Shown here one piece after another: positions 25,448 to 34,034 of a stretch of DNA of 64,000 nt (within the stretch, counting starts at the first letter, position 1; the number at the start of each line of letters is the position of its first letter). The stretch is from contig NZ_CP047652.1 of NCBI RefSeq assembly GCF_009906835.1, positions 1,798,001 through 1,862,000 of the forward strand, written 5' to 3'. The DNA comes from Aristophania vespae (GTDB lineage Bacteria; Pseudomonadota; Alphaproteobacteria; Acetobacterales; Acetobacteraceae). The translations under genes were made by a program, and so were the position numbers. Below the pieces are notes generated by a model. The model searched no databases. It had not been told where the DNA came from and saw nothing but the letters and a program-made list of their open reading frames with translations.

Positions 25448-26101
25448 ATGACGGCTTCAGTCTCTAAAATGACGTCTTTGCCTCATGAGTTAGTCTCTCA
25501 AAATAAGAAGCCACTTCTTATTTTGGCCTCGGCATCGCCCCGGCGTCTGGAACTTTTGGCCCAAATTGGCATAGTTCCTGACCGTGTTATCCCCGCTGAT
25601 CTGGATGAAACGCCCCGTAAAGGGGAATTGCCGCGGCTTTATGCCAAAAGACTCGCTCACGAAAAAGCTGCTCTTGTGGCATCTCAGTGCCAAGAACCTG
25701 CTCTGATTTTGGGGGCTGATACAGTCGTTGCCGTAGGACGGCGTATTTTGCAAAAAGCTGAAGATGAAGATACAGCGCGCCGACACCTGACCCTTCTCTC
25801 AGGTCGCCGGCATAAAGTCTTTACAGCTATTGCGCTTTATCCCAGTGCGATTCTGCCTGACAGCCATGTTAGTGAACGCATTGTAGAAAGCTATGTTACC
25901 TTCACTAACATGCAGCCACATCATATCGATTCTCTCATCGCTCAGGGCGATTGGCGTGGCAAAGCAGGAAGCTATGCCCTCCAGGGAGCAGCTGCGTCTT
26001 ATATAAGGCAAATGGGAGGAAGCCCCTCTGCCGTTATTGGCTTACCTCTTTTTGAAACAGCACAGCTTTTACGAGGGCAACCTTCTTTTCGCGTCGTTTA
26101 A
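25448..26101 (+). CDS. maf: Maf-family nucleoside triphosphate pyrophosphatase
   Basis: House-cleaning pyrophosphatase that hydrolyses dTTP/UTP or modified nucleotides. The 217-residue protein has the LILASASPRRLELLAQIG signature after an N-terminal extension of about 22 residues, then ADLDETPRKGE, ALILGADTVVAVGRRIL and WRGKAGSYALQGAAASYI near the end. Start ATG 25448 is close to the infA stop; a second ATG at 25469 would remove seven residues. Family branch (YhdE or YceF) cannot be decided by eye. Confidence 0.93.
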   Translation: MTASVSKMTSLPHELVSQNKKPLLILASASPRRLELLAQIGIVPDRVIPADLDETPRKGELPRLYAKRLAHEKAALVASQCQEPALILGADTVVAVGRRILQKAEDEDTARRHLTLLSGRRHKVFTAIALYPSAILPDSHVSERIVESYVTFTNMQPHHIDSLIAQGDWRGKAGSYALQGAAASYIRQMGGSPSAVIGLPLFETAQLLRGQPSFRVV

Positions 26102-26121
26102 GATGTTGAGAAGCTAGCCAC

Positions 26122-27171
26122 ATGCATATTCAGCTTTCTGGTTCACCAGGTGAACTCCGTTTTACCCTTCTTCAGGCAGATCATATTTGTGACGTTGCCC
26201 TTTGGCGCCCTGGATCACCAGATGGGTGGCAAGACCAGCATCTTGTACGCATTCTTTCCAAAGAATCCGGGCTAGATGGGGCTTTTGTACAGCTCGAATC
26301 AAAAGAAGAAGGGTTCCTATCAACGAAAGCCAAGTTACAAGAAGGGCAGCTTGTTAAAGCAGAAGTCATAAGAGCTGCTCAAAACAATAAGGGCCTTCGC
26401 TTAAAGCTTATCTCGCAGGAAAATGACAGCACTCATACAACACCTAAATTATTAAAAGCCGGGCCACATCCTCTTGATGATCTCTGCTCTCAAGCGCCTC
26501 AGGCACCAATTTTTTATGAGGATGCTACGTTAGCAGCTCAAATTCCGGCAAAATTTCGGCCCCTTCTAGAGCGCATTGCCCAAAAAGAGACATCATTTTT
26601 AGACTCAGAATGGGAAGAGCTTTTAGAGCCCACAATTATGGTAGGACCGCTTACAGCCCATATTAGCGTCACACCAGCCTTAACGTCTATTGATCTTGAT
26701 TCGGCCTCACATCCTGATTTCGAGGCTAATGTCCGTGCTTTTAAGGCACTCACTCACCAGATTCGCCTTAGAAACCTTTCTGGCACAATTCTTATTGATC
26801 CTGCCGGTATACGCACAAAGAAGCGCCCTGCTTTATTAAAATTTCTGCAAGAAGCTTTTTTTAACGAACAGGATCCTCTTTGCCCCAAAGTGCTCGGTAT
26901 GACACCCTCTGGTTTATTTGAGGTTGTTAGGCCAAGAAGACGCCCCCCACTTTACGAATCTTTTTCATCTCCTCATGGTCGGGGTCTTGCTATTTTACGC
27001 ACGATTTTGCGGGAAAAAGCGCAAGGAACTACACTTTGCGCCCCTGCCTCTATTATCCATGCTCTTGAGTCTGACCCAAAAGCACTTATTTATTTTGAAA
27101 GGGAATGGGGTAAGAAACTTCATTTCTCTGTTAGTACCGAACATTCGTTTCGTTGTTGGAGCTTAAATTAA
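26122..27171 (+). CDS. rng: Ribonuclease E/G family protein
   Basis: Endoribonuclease of the RNase E/G family. The 349-residue protein is a short form: an S1-like N-terminal region (FVQLESKEEGFLSTKAKLQEGQ in part) and a catalytic region with SIDLDSASHPDFEANVRAF, GTILIDPAGIRTKKRP and GLFEVVRPRRRPPL. The SIDLDS and LIDPAG aspartates correspond to the magnesium ligands of RNase E/G. The zinc-link CPxC and large scaffold of RNase E are absent, so it is nearer RNase G in layout but trimmed. Its place between maf and yacG matches the alphaproteobacterial cluster. Confidence 0.88.
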   Translation: MHIQLSGSPGELRFTLLQADHICDVALWRPGSPDGWQDQHLVRILSKESGLDGAFVQLESKEEGFLSTKAKLQEGQLVKAEVIRAAQNNKGLRLKLISQENDSTHTTPKLLKAGPHPLDDLCSQAPQAPIFYEDATLAAQIPAKFRPLLERIAQKETSFLDSEWEELLEPTIMVGPLTAHISVTPALTSIDLDSASHPDFEANVRAFKALTHQIRLRNLSGTILIDPAGIRTKKRPALLKFLQEAFFNEQDPLCPKVLGMTPSGLFEVVRPRRRPPLYESFSSPHGRGLAILRTILREKAQGTTLCAPASIIHALESDPKALIYFEREWGKKLHFSVSTEHSFRCWSLN

Positions 27172-27353
27172 TGTGCCCTATTTGCCAGCAACCGACAGAT
27201 CAAAAATTTCGTCCTTTTTGCTCACAACGCTGCGCTGATATTGATTTAGGACGTTGGTTTTCCGGGCAATATCGCGTTCCTTCATACCGAGAGGATGATG
27301 AAGAAAATGAGACTATTTTGCCGCAGGATGAAGACCCTTTGCAAAAAGGATAA
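27171..27353 (+). CDS. yacG: DNA gyrase inhibitor/zinc-binding protein YacG
   Basis: Small zinc protein that binds DNA gyrase in E. coli. From ATG 27171 the product has 60 residues. MCPICQQ and FCSQRCADIDLGRW supply the C-x2-C and C-x3-C zinc ligands, and DLGRWFSGQYRVP is the family C-terminal motif. The acidic tail DDEENE is common. The ATG overlaps the rng stop codon by one base (TAATG); an ATG at 27153 in the same frame lies inside rng and is rejected. Confidence 0.93.
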   Translation: MCPICQQPTDQKFRPFCSQRCADIDLGRWFSGQYRVPSYREDDEENETILPQDEDPLQKG

Positions 27354-27412
27354 GAAATCCTCACTTAAGAGGCTTGATCAGTTCTTCATCATAGGGTAAA
27401 CCCCTTTTCAGT

Positions 27413-27431
27413 CATAAGCGTATCGCTTATG
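27413..27431. repeat. Perfect hairpin in the 5' leader of tRNA-Phe
   Basis: CATAAGCG (27413-27420) and CGCTTATG (27424-27431) form an eight-base perfect stem with a three-base loop, ending six bases before the tRNA. There is no T run, so it is not a classical terminator. Confidence 0.7.
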
Positions 27432-27437
27432 CACGGT

Positions 27438-27513
27438 GCCCAAGTAGCTCAGTCGGTAGAGCATGCGACTGAAAATCGCAGTGTCGGTGGTTCGATCCCG
27501 CCCTTGGGCACCA
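27438..27513 (+). tRNA. tRNA-Phe (GAA)
   Basis: 76 bases fold as a cloverleaf: acceptor GCCCAAG/CTTGGGC, D stem GCTC/GAGC, anticodon stem TGCGA/TCGCA with loop CTGAAAA, anticodon GAA, T stem GGTGG/CCGCC with TTCGATC loop, discriminator A and encoded CCA at 27511-27513. It follows yacG by 84 bases, the usual place in many alphaproteobacteria. Confidence 0.97.
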
Positions 27514-27701
27514 TTTTAGTTTCTTTCCAAAAATTTGTGTTTATCTGAGTTTTTGTTTCATGTGCGGCTTTGCCGAATTGTGTAACTCTTTAAGCTATCT
27601 TTTAGGAAGATATAGAGAGCTCCCCTCAAAATTGAGAGAATTATGTTGTGTTAAGGATGTGAGAGGGCCTACGCTCTTTGTAAGAAGAAGGAGCATTTAT
27701 C

Positions 27702-28562
27702 ATGACCACATCTTCACTCCCCCATTTTACATTTCGTAACGGCTTACAGGTTCCGCTCCTCGGTATGGGAAGCTGGGCAATGGGTGACAAGCAAAATCAG
27801 CGTAAAAGCGAAATTGAAAGCCTCCAATACGGACTTGATGCCGGGTTACGCGTTATCGACACGGCTGAAATGTACGGCAATGGACGTTCGGAAGCTTTGG
27901 TAGGAGACGCTCTCAAAGGCAGGCGACAGAAAGCTTTTCTGGTCAGTAAAGTCTTGCCCAGCAATGCCTCTTATGAAAATACAATACGAGCCTGTGAACG
28001 CTCACTTAAACATTTGCAAACTGATTATCTTGACCTTTATTTGCTCCATTGGCGCAGTGCTGTTCCATTAAAAGAGACCGTACGAGCCTTTGAAGATCTT
28101 ACAAAAAGAGGTCTCATCAAAGCATGGGGTGTTTCTAATTTTGACTGCTCTGATATGGAAGAGCTAGATCATGTTAGTGCTAATTGTTTGGCAAACCAAG
28201 TACTTTATAGCCTGGAACATAGAGGCATTGAATATGACCTTATTTCCTGGAACGCTAAGAAAAATATAGCCACCATGGCTTATTCGCCTATTGGACAAGG
28301 AGCTGACCTCATACAGCACCCCACGCTCAAAGCTATCGCCGCACACCATGAAACAAGCCTTGGGCCAGCAAGTGCAGCGCAAATTGCCTTGTCATGGGTA
28401 TTAAGACATAAAAATATTCTTGCTATACCCAAAGCTGGTACATTAGAGCACCAAAAACAAAATATCGCTGCTTTGGAAATTCAGCTTACAGAAAAAGATC
28501 TTGCTGAGCTTGAGCGTGCATTTCCACCACCAACTCATAAAGTTCCGCTCGCTGTCATCTAA
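27702..28562 (+). CDS. Aldo/keto reductase
   Basis: NADPH-dependent aldehyde/ketone reductase with a (beta/alpha)8 barrel. The 286-residue protein shows the catalytic tetrad context: VIDTAEMYGNGRSE (Asp and Tyr), AFLVSKVLP (Lys) and LYLLHWRS (His). IKAWGVSNFD and the C-terminal NILAIPKAGTLEHQKQN give the cofactor-binding part. In acetic acid bacteria such enzymes reduce sugars or methylglyoxal; the actual substrate is unknown. Start ATG 27702 follows AGAAGAAGGAG. A hairpin 20 bases downstream ends the transcript. Confidence 0.9.
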   Translation: MTTSSLPHFTFRNGLQVPLLGMGSWAMGDKQNQRKSEIESLQYGLDAGLRVIDTAEMYGNGRSEALVGDALKGRRQKAFLVSKVLPSNASYENTIRACERSLKHLQTDYLDLYLLHWRSAVPLKETVRAFEDLTKRGLIKAWGVSNFDCSDMEELDHVSANCLANQVLYSLEHRGIEYDLISWNAKKNIATMAYSPIGQGADLIQHPTLKAIAAHHETSLGPASAAQIALSWVLRHKNILAIPKAGTLEHQKQNIAALEIQLTEKDLAELERAFPPPTHKVPLAVI

Positions 28563-28582
28563 ATAAGAAGCATCTGACTATA

Positions 28583-28613
28583 AGGAGCGCTTGGTATGTC
28601 TCCAAGCGCTCCT
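28583..28613 (+). terminator. Terminator-like hairpin after the aldo/keto reductase gene
   Basis: AGGAGCGCTTGG (28583-28594) pairs perfectly with CCAAGCGCTCCT (28602-28613), with a seven-base loop. Only a weak CAATTTAA follows, so release may be less efficient. It lies between convergent genes and may serve both. Confidence 0.7.
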
Positions 28614-28651
28614 CAATTTAACAAAAAGTAGTTACGTTACATTGATATGAT

Positions 28652-30304
28652 TTAGTCTAATGTGACACGATTCATTGTCTTTTTCAGAGGATAAAGCGCT
28701 GCATTTTCCACGCGAGCAGAAACATTGCTAGCTGATAACGTCACCGTCTCTAGAGCCTGATCTGGATAAACAAGCGCTGTTCCTACGACCATCCCCCCAT
28801 TGGCATAAATTTCTAATGTGCTACCGTCCAGGATGATCCTGAGCTGAAAGCTGCGCACATCCTGGGGAAGTGAAGCAGAGAACTGCCCTGTGAAAAATGG
28901 ATTATCAAAACCGCGCAACTTACTGCGATCAAGCCAAAGCTGATTATAAATGGCATCAACACCGATGCTAAACTCCTCACCAGCTTTATTAGAGAAGGTC
29001 ACGGAGAAACGGGGTGGCAGCCATTTGTTATTTTTATAATGAACATCTGCAAGATTTTCTAAAGTGACATCCAGCAATAACTCAATGGGCTTATTACCAG
29101 GAAGTGCCACCTTTTTTGAATCACCTGAATTAAAATAATGAACATCAAATTGTACAGGTGCCTGACGAAGAGCTTCTAGCCCATAAGGCGTTTGCACGAG
29201 GCGCAAATCACCATATTCGTCGCGTTTTAAAACCATTTGACGAGGAAGCGTCATTGCACCGCGCCATGTTTGGGTTGGTACTTCTTCCGTATATTGCCAG
29301 TTGCTCATCCATGCAATGTAGGTCGAGGCCCCACAGGGCATATCATTATATGTTTGTAGGGCGTAACATTCTTTTGCAAAATCCGTCATACGAATTTGCT
29401 TATCCTCTGGGATAAAACGCTCACCGTCAAAATGACCAATAAAATATTCTGTTGAGCTTCCGCCTAATTGTGCACCTGGGTTAATGGAAAGAAAAAGAAC
29501 CCAGCGCGTTTCACCCGCTTTTCCTCCTTCAACTTTGATTTCTGCCATCGCTGGACATTCATAATCTACAGCAAAAGCCCCTTCCGGGCCAAAATCACTA
29601 AGATGCATCCATGTTAAAAGATCGTAAGAGCCATAAAAAGAGAGCTTGTGGGCACGAGCATGTGACACAATCATAATCCATTTATTGCTTGGCGCGTGCC
29701 ACAACACTTTAGGATCACGAAATGAAGAGCTGCCGACATCCAATACCGGATTTTTGGCATAATCAATAAAATGATCGCCCCCATCCTTACTATAAGCTAC
29801 ATATTGAGACTGCTTTTCGGGCAAGGAGCGGGTAAAAATTGCAACAAGGCCACCCTCTTTTCCACCGGAGAAGAGGCCTGAACTATTATGGCGGTCATAA
29901 ACAGCACTACCGCTAAATGCTTGTCCTTCTGCTGTCTCATCAATAGCATCTGGCTTATCCTGCCAGTTATAAAGATCTTTACTGATGGCATGACCCCAAT
30001 GCACATTACCAGCAAAAGGGGCAAAAGGATTATGCTGATAATATAAATGGTAATTCTGACCGTCAAATACCAACCCATTAGGATCATTCATAAAACCCTG
30101 AGAGGGTGTAAAATGAATAGAAGGACGATAAAGACGATCATGAATACCAAGCTTGGCAGCAGCAACAGAAGCCTTCGTCTCTGCAACAGCTAAACTCTTC
30201 TCTTTAAAGTTTTTGGCTTTAGGTTTATTTAAATCGCACTTTGTTTCAGGACTGTAATTTTTTCTGGATTTTGTTTTAAGAAGATTAACATGATTCATAT
30301 TCAT
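28652..30304 (-). CDS. GH32 beta-fructofuranosidase (sucrose/fructan hydrolase)
   Basis: Glycoside hydrolase family 32, splitting sucrose, inulin or levan. The 550-residue protein has the catalytic motifs in order: MNDPNG at 72-77 with nucleophile D74, FRDP at 195-198 with the transition-state Asp, and ECP at 249-251 with the acid/base Glu. A five-bladed propeller domain ends near residue 370 and a beta-sandwich follows. The first 55 residues are Lys/Asn/Ala-rich, unlike most relatives, and contain no hydrophobic signal peptide, so export is not evident. Exact specificity cannot be decided; no sugar transporter or regulator is adjacent. Confidence 0.9.
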   Translation of the reverse strand: MNMNHVNLLKTKSRKNYSPETKCDLNKPKAKNFKEKSLAVAETKASVAAAKLGIHDRLYRPSIHFTPSQGFMNDPNGLVFDGQNYHLYYQHNPFAPFAGNVHWGHAISKDLYNWQDKPDAIDETAEGQAFSGSAVYDRHNSSGLFSGGKEGGLVAIFTRSLPEKQSQYVAYSKDGGDHFIDYAKNPVLDVGSSSFRDPKVLWHAPSNKWIMIVSHARAHKLSFYGSYDLLTWMHLSDFGPEGAFAVDYECPAMAEIKVEGGKAGETRWVLFLSINPGAQLGGSSTEYFIGHFDGERFIPEDKQIRMTDFAKECYALQTYNDMPCGASTYIAWMSNWQYTEEVPTQTWRGAMTLPRQMVLKRDEYGDLRLVQTPYGLEALRQAPVQFDVHYFNSGDSKKVALPGNKPIELLLDVTLENLADVHYKNNKWLPPRFSVTFSNKAGEEFSIGVDAIYNQLWLDRSKLRGFDNPFFTGQFSASLPQDVRSFQLRIILDGSTLEIYANGGMVVGTALVYPDQALETVTLSASNVSARVENAALYPLKKTMNRVTLD

Positions 30305-30433
30305 AGGCTTTCTAAAATAAATAAAAAGTTAATATTATATTTATGGTGCACCTAATATAGGAAGGTGCTTTAGGTCATTTATATTTAAGATAAGCGTTTT
30401 CAAGGGCATGATACGTCATTTTGGATAATAATT

Positions 30434-31429
30434 ATGAAAAAATTTGATCCTTTTCTTACAATGCTCATCGGGGCCGTGATATTAGCCTCACTTTTGCCAT
30501 GCCCTCCCGCAGGACAAATATGGTTAGATAGACTTTCGACCCTCCTCATCACGCTCATGTTTTTCTTTCAGGGCGCAAAGTTAAAACGTCACGCTATTAT
30601 TGAAAGCTTACAGGATTGGCGCTTACAGGGAGGAACCCTTTTTGCCAGCTTTGTTATTTTCCCTTTTTTAGGATTTGCCCTTTACCTGATTTGTCACGCT
30701 ATATTTAAAGATGGTTTCATTAAACCAGAATTATGGACCGGCATTTTGTTTCTCTGCTGTCTGTCCTCTACCGTGCAATCTTCAATTGCCCTCACCTCCA
30801 TTGCACGTGGTAACGTGCCAGCCTCTATATGTGCTGCAACAGCCTCAAATATTCTGGGCATTCTCTTTACACCCTTATTGAGCGGCTTATTGCTTCACCG
30901 TAGCGATAGTGGATCGGGGCTACAGACAATCATCGAAGTCAGCCGAGAACTTCTGCTTCCTTTCATCCTTGGGCAATTAACCCAAAAATGGACTGGCCCA
31001 ATTATTCAGCGCCATAAGATTTTACTATCTATCTCTGATAGAGGATCAATTATTGTTTTGGTTTATGCCGCTTTTAGCACGGCTGTTTTACAGGGGCTTT
31101 GGAAGCGTATTCCCCTTATTGACCTTGGCAAAGTCGCCCTTCTGGATAGTATTTTACTTTTTACGCTTCTTTTTCTCACCGGGCTTTTGGGCAAAATTCT
31201 GGGCCAAACTAAAGAAAATGACATCGCCCTGCAATTTTGTGGCTCTAAAAAATCCTTAGCTACAGGAATCCCTATGGCAAGTGTTATTTTTCCTTCGGGA
31301 GCGGGTATTATCGTTTTGCCATTAATGATTTATCACCAAATTCAGCTTTTTGTTTGCACCATACTGGCTCGCCGCTATGCCCAACGTCCTTTGACCGAAA
31401 ATAGCAGCCATACGCGTCATGAAGGATGA
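30434..31429 (+). CDS. SBF-like (bile acid:sodium symporter family) transporter
   Basis: Integral membrane protein of 331 residues with about nine or ten helices, matching the YfeH/SBF-like family. Markers are FDPFLTMLIGAVILASLLP at the start, STLLITLMFFFQGAKL, the CCLSSTVQSSIALTSIARGN crossing motif and CGSKKSLATGIPMASVIFP, which mirrors the second half-site of the BASS fold. Sodium-coupled uptake of an organic anion is likely but the substrate is unknown. Its 3' end overlaps the convergent ABC ATPase gene by 13 bases. Confidence 0.85.
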   Translation: MKKFDPFLTMLIGAVILASLLPCPPAGQIWLDRLSTLLITLMFFFQGAKLKRHAIIESLQDWRLQGGTLFASFVIFPFLGFALYLICHAIFKDGFIKPELWTGILFLCCLSSTVQSSIALTSIARGNVPASICAATASNILGILFTPLLSGLLLHRSDSGSGLQTIIEVSRELLLPFILGQLTQKWTGPIIQRHKILLSISDRGSIIVLVYAAFSTAVLQGLWKRIPLIDLGKVALLDSILLFTLLFLTGLLGKILGQTKENDIALQFCGSKKSLATGIPMASVIFPSGAGIIVLPLMIYHQIQLFVCTILARRYAQRPLTENSSHTRHEG

Positions 31430-32193
31430 TGTTTTTTGAACAGAACCGGAATATTATCAATAAATTCGGCTTCAATCTGGTATAATTTTTGCAATAAAGC
31501 AGGGGTTAAAACCTCCTGGGCGGTCCCTTGTGCAATACATACTCCTTTTTCGAGCATGATAAGCTTAGTGCAAAATTGTGCTGCCAATGATAAATCATGC
31601 AGCACAACACAAACAGATTTTTGTCTAATAAGAGCCTGTCTTTTCAGAAGTGACATAACATTGAGCGTTTGTGCAGGGTCGAGTGATGCTGTGGGTTCAT
31701 CAAGCAAAAGAAAACAACTATTAACGGCCAGGGCACGCGCTAGACATAACCGTGCCTTTTCACCACCTGATAATGTTTCGGCTCTTTGAAAACGCAGCCC
31801 ATACAAATCTAGTTCGTGCAAAATGGCGTTTATTAGGTCTTTATCATCTTTTTCGTTGGACGTTTTAAAATGTGGAATACGCCCTAAAGAAACAACGTCT
31901 ATAAGTTTCATACCATAAGGTAGAACCCTATCCTGAGGGACATAGGCAATTTCCCTGCCTTTATGAGAAGGGGAATAACACTCTAATAATTTATCATTTA
32001 AAAAAACATGCCCGTCTGAAATTGGCACAAGACCACATAGAGCCTTTAATAAAGTTGTTTTCCCCGCCCCATTGGGGCCTATTATACCAATAAGCTCACC
32101 TGGGGTTAGCGCTAAAGACATATCTGATAAATATGATCTGTTCTTGCGCTTAAGACTAATATGTTCGGCCTTAAGAATAATATTACTGCACAT
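31417..32193 (-). CDS. ABC transporter ATP-binding protein (BtuD/FecE-like)
   Basis: 258-residue ATPase of an iron-chelate/cobalamin-type importer. Walker A is GPNGAGKTT, the Q-loop YVPQDRVLPYG follows, the signature is LSGGEKARLCLARAL, Walker B is CFLLLDEPTASLD and the switch His is VVLHDLSL. It starts 11 bases inside the end of the permease frame, so it is translationally coupled. It powers the FecCD permease at 32183-33173 with the binding protein at 33177. Confidence 0.92.
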   Translation of the reverse strand: MCSNIILKAEHISLKRKNRSYLSDMSLALTPGELIGIIGPNGAGKTTLLKALCGLVPISDGHVFLNDKLLECYSPSHKGREIAYVPQDRVLPYGMKLIDVVSLGRIPHFKTSNEKDDKDLINAILHELDLYGLRFQRAETLSGGEKARLCLARALAVNSCFLLLDEPTASLDPAQTLNVMSLLKRQALIRQKSVCVVLHDLSLAAQFCTKLIMLEKGVCIAQGTAQEVLTPALLQKLYQIEAEFIDNIPVLFKKHHPS

Positions 32194-33173
32194 TGCGACT
32201 ATGAAGTTTCCAGATTTGAAAAAGAAAGCACGGTGTACCTATTAAGGTTGTTACAACCCCTAATGGTAAATCTGCCCCCATAACGGGAAAACGCACAATC
32301 ATATCGGCACCAACCAGTAACACCCCCCTAATAAAGCAGAAGGCAAAAGAGAATCAGACGGCCTAAATCCAACCACATATCGAATAATATGAGGCACAAT
32401 GAGCCCGATGAAAGCTATATTTCCGGCAATCGCCACAGCAGACCCCAGAGAGAGAGCTGTCCCCGCTATAATGAGTAAATGCACATGGTAAGGGTTAATT
32501 CCCATTGTAAAAGCAACATCATCACCCAGTGCCAGACCATCTAGACTATGTCTGGTTTTCATAAGAAAAATGCAGCCTATTATAAGGCCTGGAGAAGCTA
32601 TAAGTACGTCGTTTAAATCAACTTGATTAAGCGACCCCATAAGCCAGTGCATCATTTCATAACGTGCATAAGGGCTAGGTACAAGATTTAATATGAGAGA
32701 TAATAAGGCCACACTTACCGTACTTAAGGCTATTCCCGTAAGTGTCATAATCATTAGCCCCCGCGGCTGAGTAAAAAAAGCACTATGGACGCCAAAAAGG
32801 CCCCTCCAAAAGAGGCGAATGTCATAATCAGTGATGAAGCTGGCACCAGCCCCGTATAAAACACAATCACCGCCCCCAAAGAGGCCCAGCCTGTGATTCC
32901 TAATATACCAGGGTCAGCCAGGGGATTACGCATAACAGCCTGCAAATTCGCTCCTGATAACCCAAGAGCACTGCCAATCAGAAAGGCTAGAATCAAACGT
33001 GGCAAGCGCAACTGACCAATAATTAAGGCACTCACTGAGTCATGATTAAAAATTAGGTCTTTCATGCCCTGAACGACAGAAACTTCTTTGGGCAGACCGT
33101 AAGACAAAGAAAAAACCCCCACTCCCCCAAGCAAAAAAACCAGAATGAGAAGAATCTTATGAGAGCGAGACAT
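32183..33173 (-). pseudogene. FecCD/BtuC-family permease gene, split over three frames
   Basis: Membrane part of the uptake system. The coding is in three frames: 33173-32754 (MSRSHKILLILVFLLGGVG to LLSRGG), about 32754-32299 (MIMTLTGIALSTV to YWLVPI) and the C-terminus in a third frame to TAA at 32183-32185 (GADMIVRFPVMGADLPLGVV). Each break lies at a C run on the plus strand, CCCCC at 32758-32762 and CCCCCC at 32323-32328. Adding one base to each gives a single 330-residue protein, the normal FecCD length, with DIGIL/GANLQAVMRNPLADP and the AGNIAFIGLIVPHI motifs. Either the gene is dead or the sequence has two errors. Confidence 0.85.
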
Positions 33174-33176
33174 GTT

Positions 33177-34034
33177 TCACTCTCCCTCTAAGAGCGCGTT
33201 ATGCGCTTGAATGAGGAGCTTCATTATATGTAGCGTTTGAGGGGTGCCGCATAAACTATATTTCATGGGAATGATAAGCAGATGAGGCCCATTAAAGTGA
33301 TTTAGCAATATAGGCGGCAGAGATTTTTGCTCTTTTAAAGACGCACCTTCATTAAGTTTTGTACTTACCAAAAGGTCAGGTGGGTTTATCAATAACGTCT
33401 CTGCAGAAAAAACCCTGTAATGTTTCTTTTGCCCAGATAGAGAGATAAAACCAGCCTCTTTTAAGAGATCTTCCAAAAGCAAGTCATCATTGTCACCATA
33501 AAAGGCAGCTTTGAGTAAAGGTGGTTTCAGATGAGAGCGAATTTCATGAAGAGATGATGTAAATTCATGGATGACTGTCTCTCCCTGAGAGGGGACATCT
33601 AACCATAAAGCCAAATCTTTAATTTGTTTTGTTATGTCATCAAGTTTCTGGACAGGGGGAAGCTGATAAAAAGGGATATTTTGAAGCTGCGCAATTTTCT
33701 GCACTGAATGATGCCCCCATAATCCTTCTATAATATGGGTGGGATGATATTTCAAAATTTCTTCTCCCTCGGGCCTTATAGTCGCAAAAGCTCTCGCCCT
33801 GACACACATTACAGATTCAGAACAATTTTGAGAGAGCTTACTTAAAGCAGCAATATCCTGAGACCTTAAAAGAGAAAGCACTAATTGATCAGAACAGAGA
33901 TTAAGAGAGGCAACATGTTTTATGTTTGCTGGCTGTGCCGCAGCCTGAAAGGCATAACCTGCAAGACTAAGCAGCAAACATAACAGTTTTTTATTTTTCC
34001 GCCCTCTATTAAAGCCCAATTGTAACACCCCCAT
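33177..34034 (-). CDS. Periplasmic substrate-binding protein (BtuF/FepB-like)
   Basis: Class III solute-binding protein for a metal-chelate or cobalamin importer. The mature part starts after a signal peptide (KKLLCLLLSLAGYAFQAAAQ, with AAA/QAA cleavage) and has VASLNLCSDQLVLSLL, SKLSQNC, ILKYHPTHIIEGLWG, the long linking helix and a TLLINPPDLLV segment typical of the fold. From ATG 34034 it has 285 residues. The frame is open to 34085, but that would run 77 bases into the receptor gene; the ATG at 34034 still overlaps it by 26. The cargo is inferred only from neighbours. Confidence 0.82.
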   Translation of the reverse strand: MGVLQLGFNRGRKNKKLLCLLLSLAGYAFQAAAQPANIKHVASLNLCSDQLVLSLLRSQDIAALSKLSQNCSESVMCVRARAFATIRPEGEEILKYHPTHIIEGLWGHHSVQKIAQLQNIPFYQLPPVQKLDDITKQIKDLALWLDVPSQGETVIHEFTSSLHEIRSHLKPPLLKAAFYGDNDDLLLEDLLKEAGFISLSGQKKHYRVFSAETLLINPPDLLVSTKLNEGASLKEQKSLPPILLNHFNGPHLLIIPMKYSLCGTPQTLHIMKLLIQAHNALLEGE

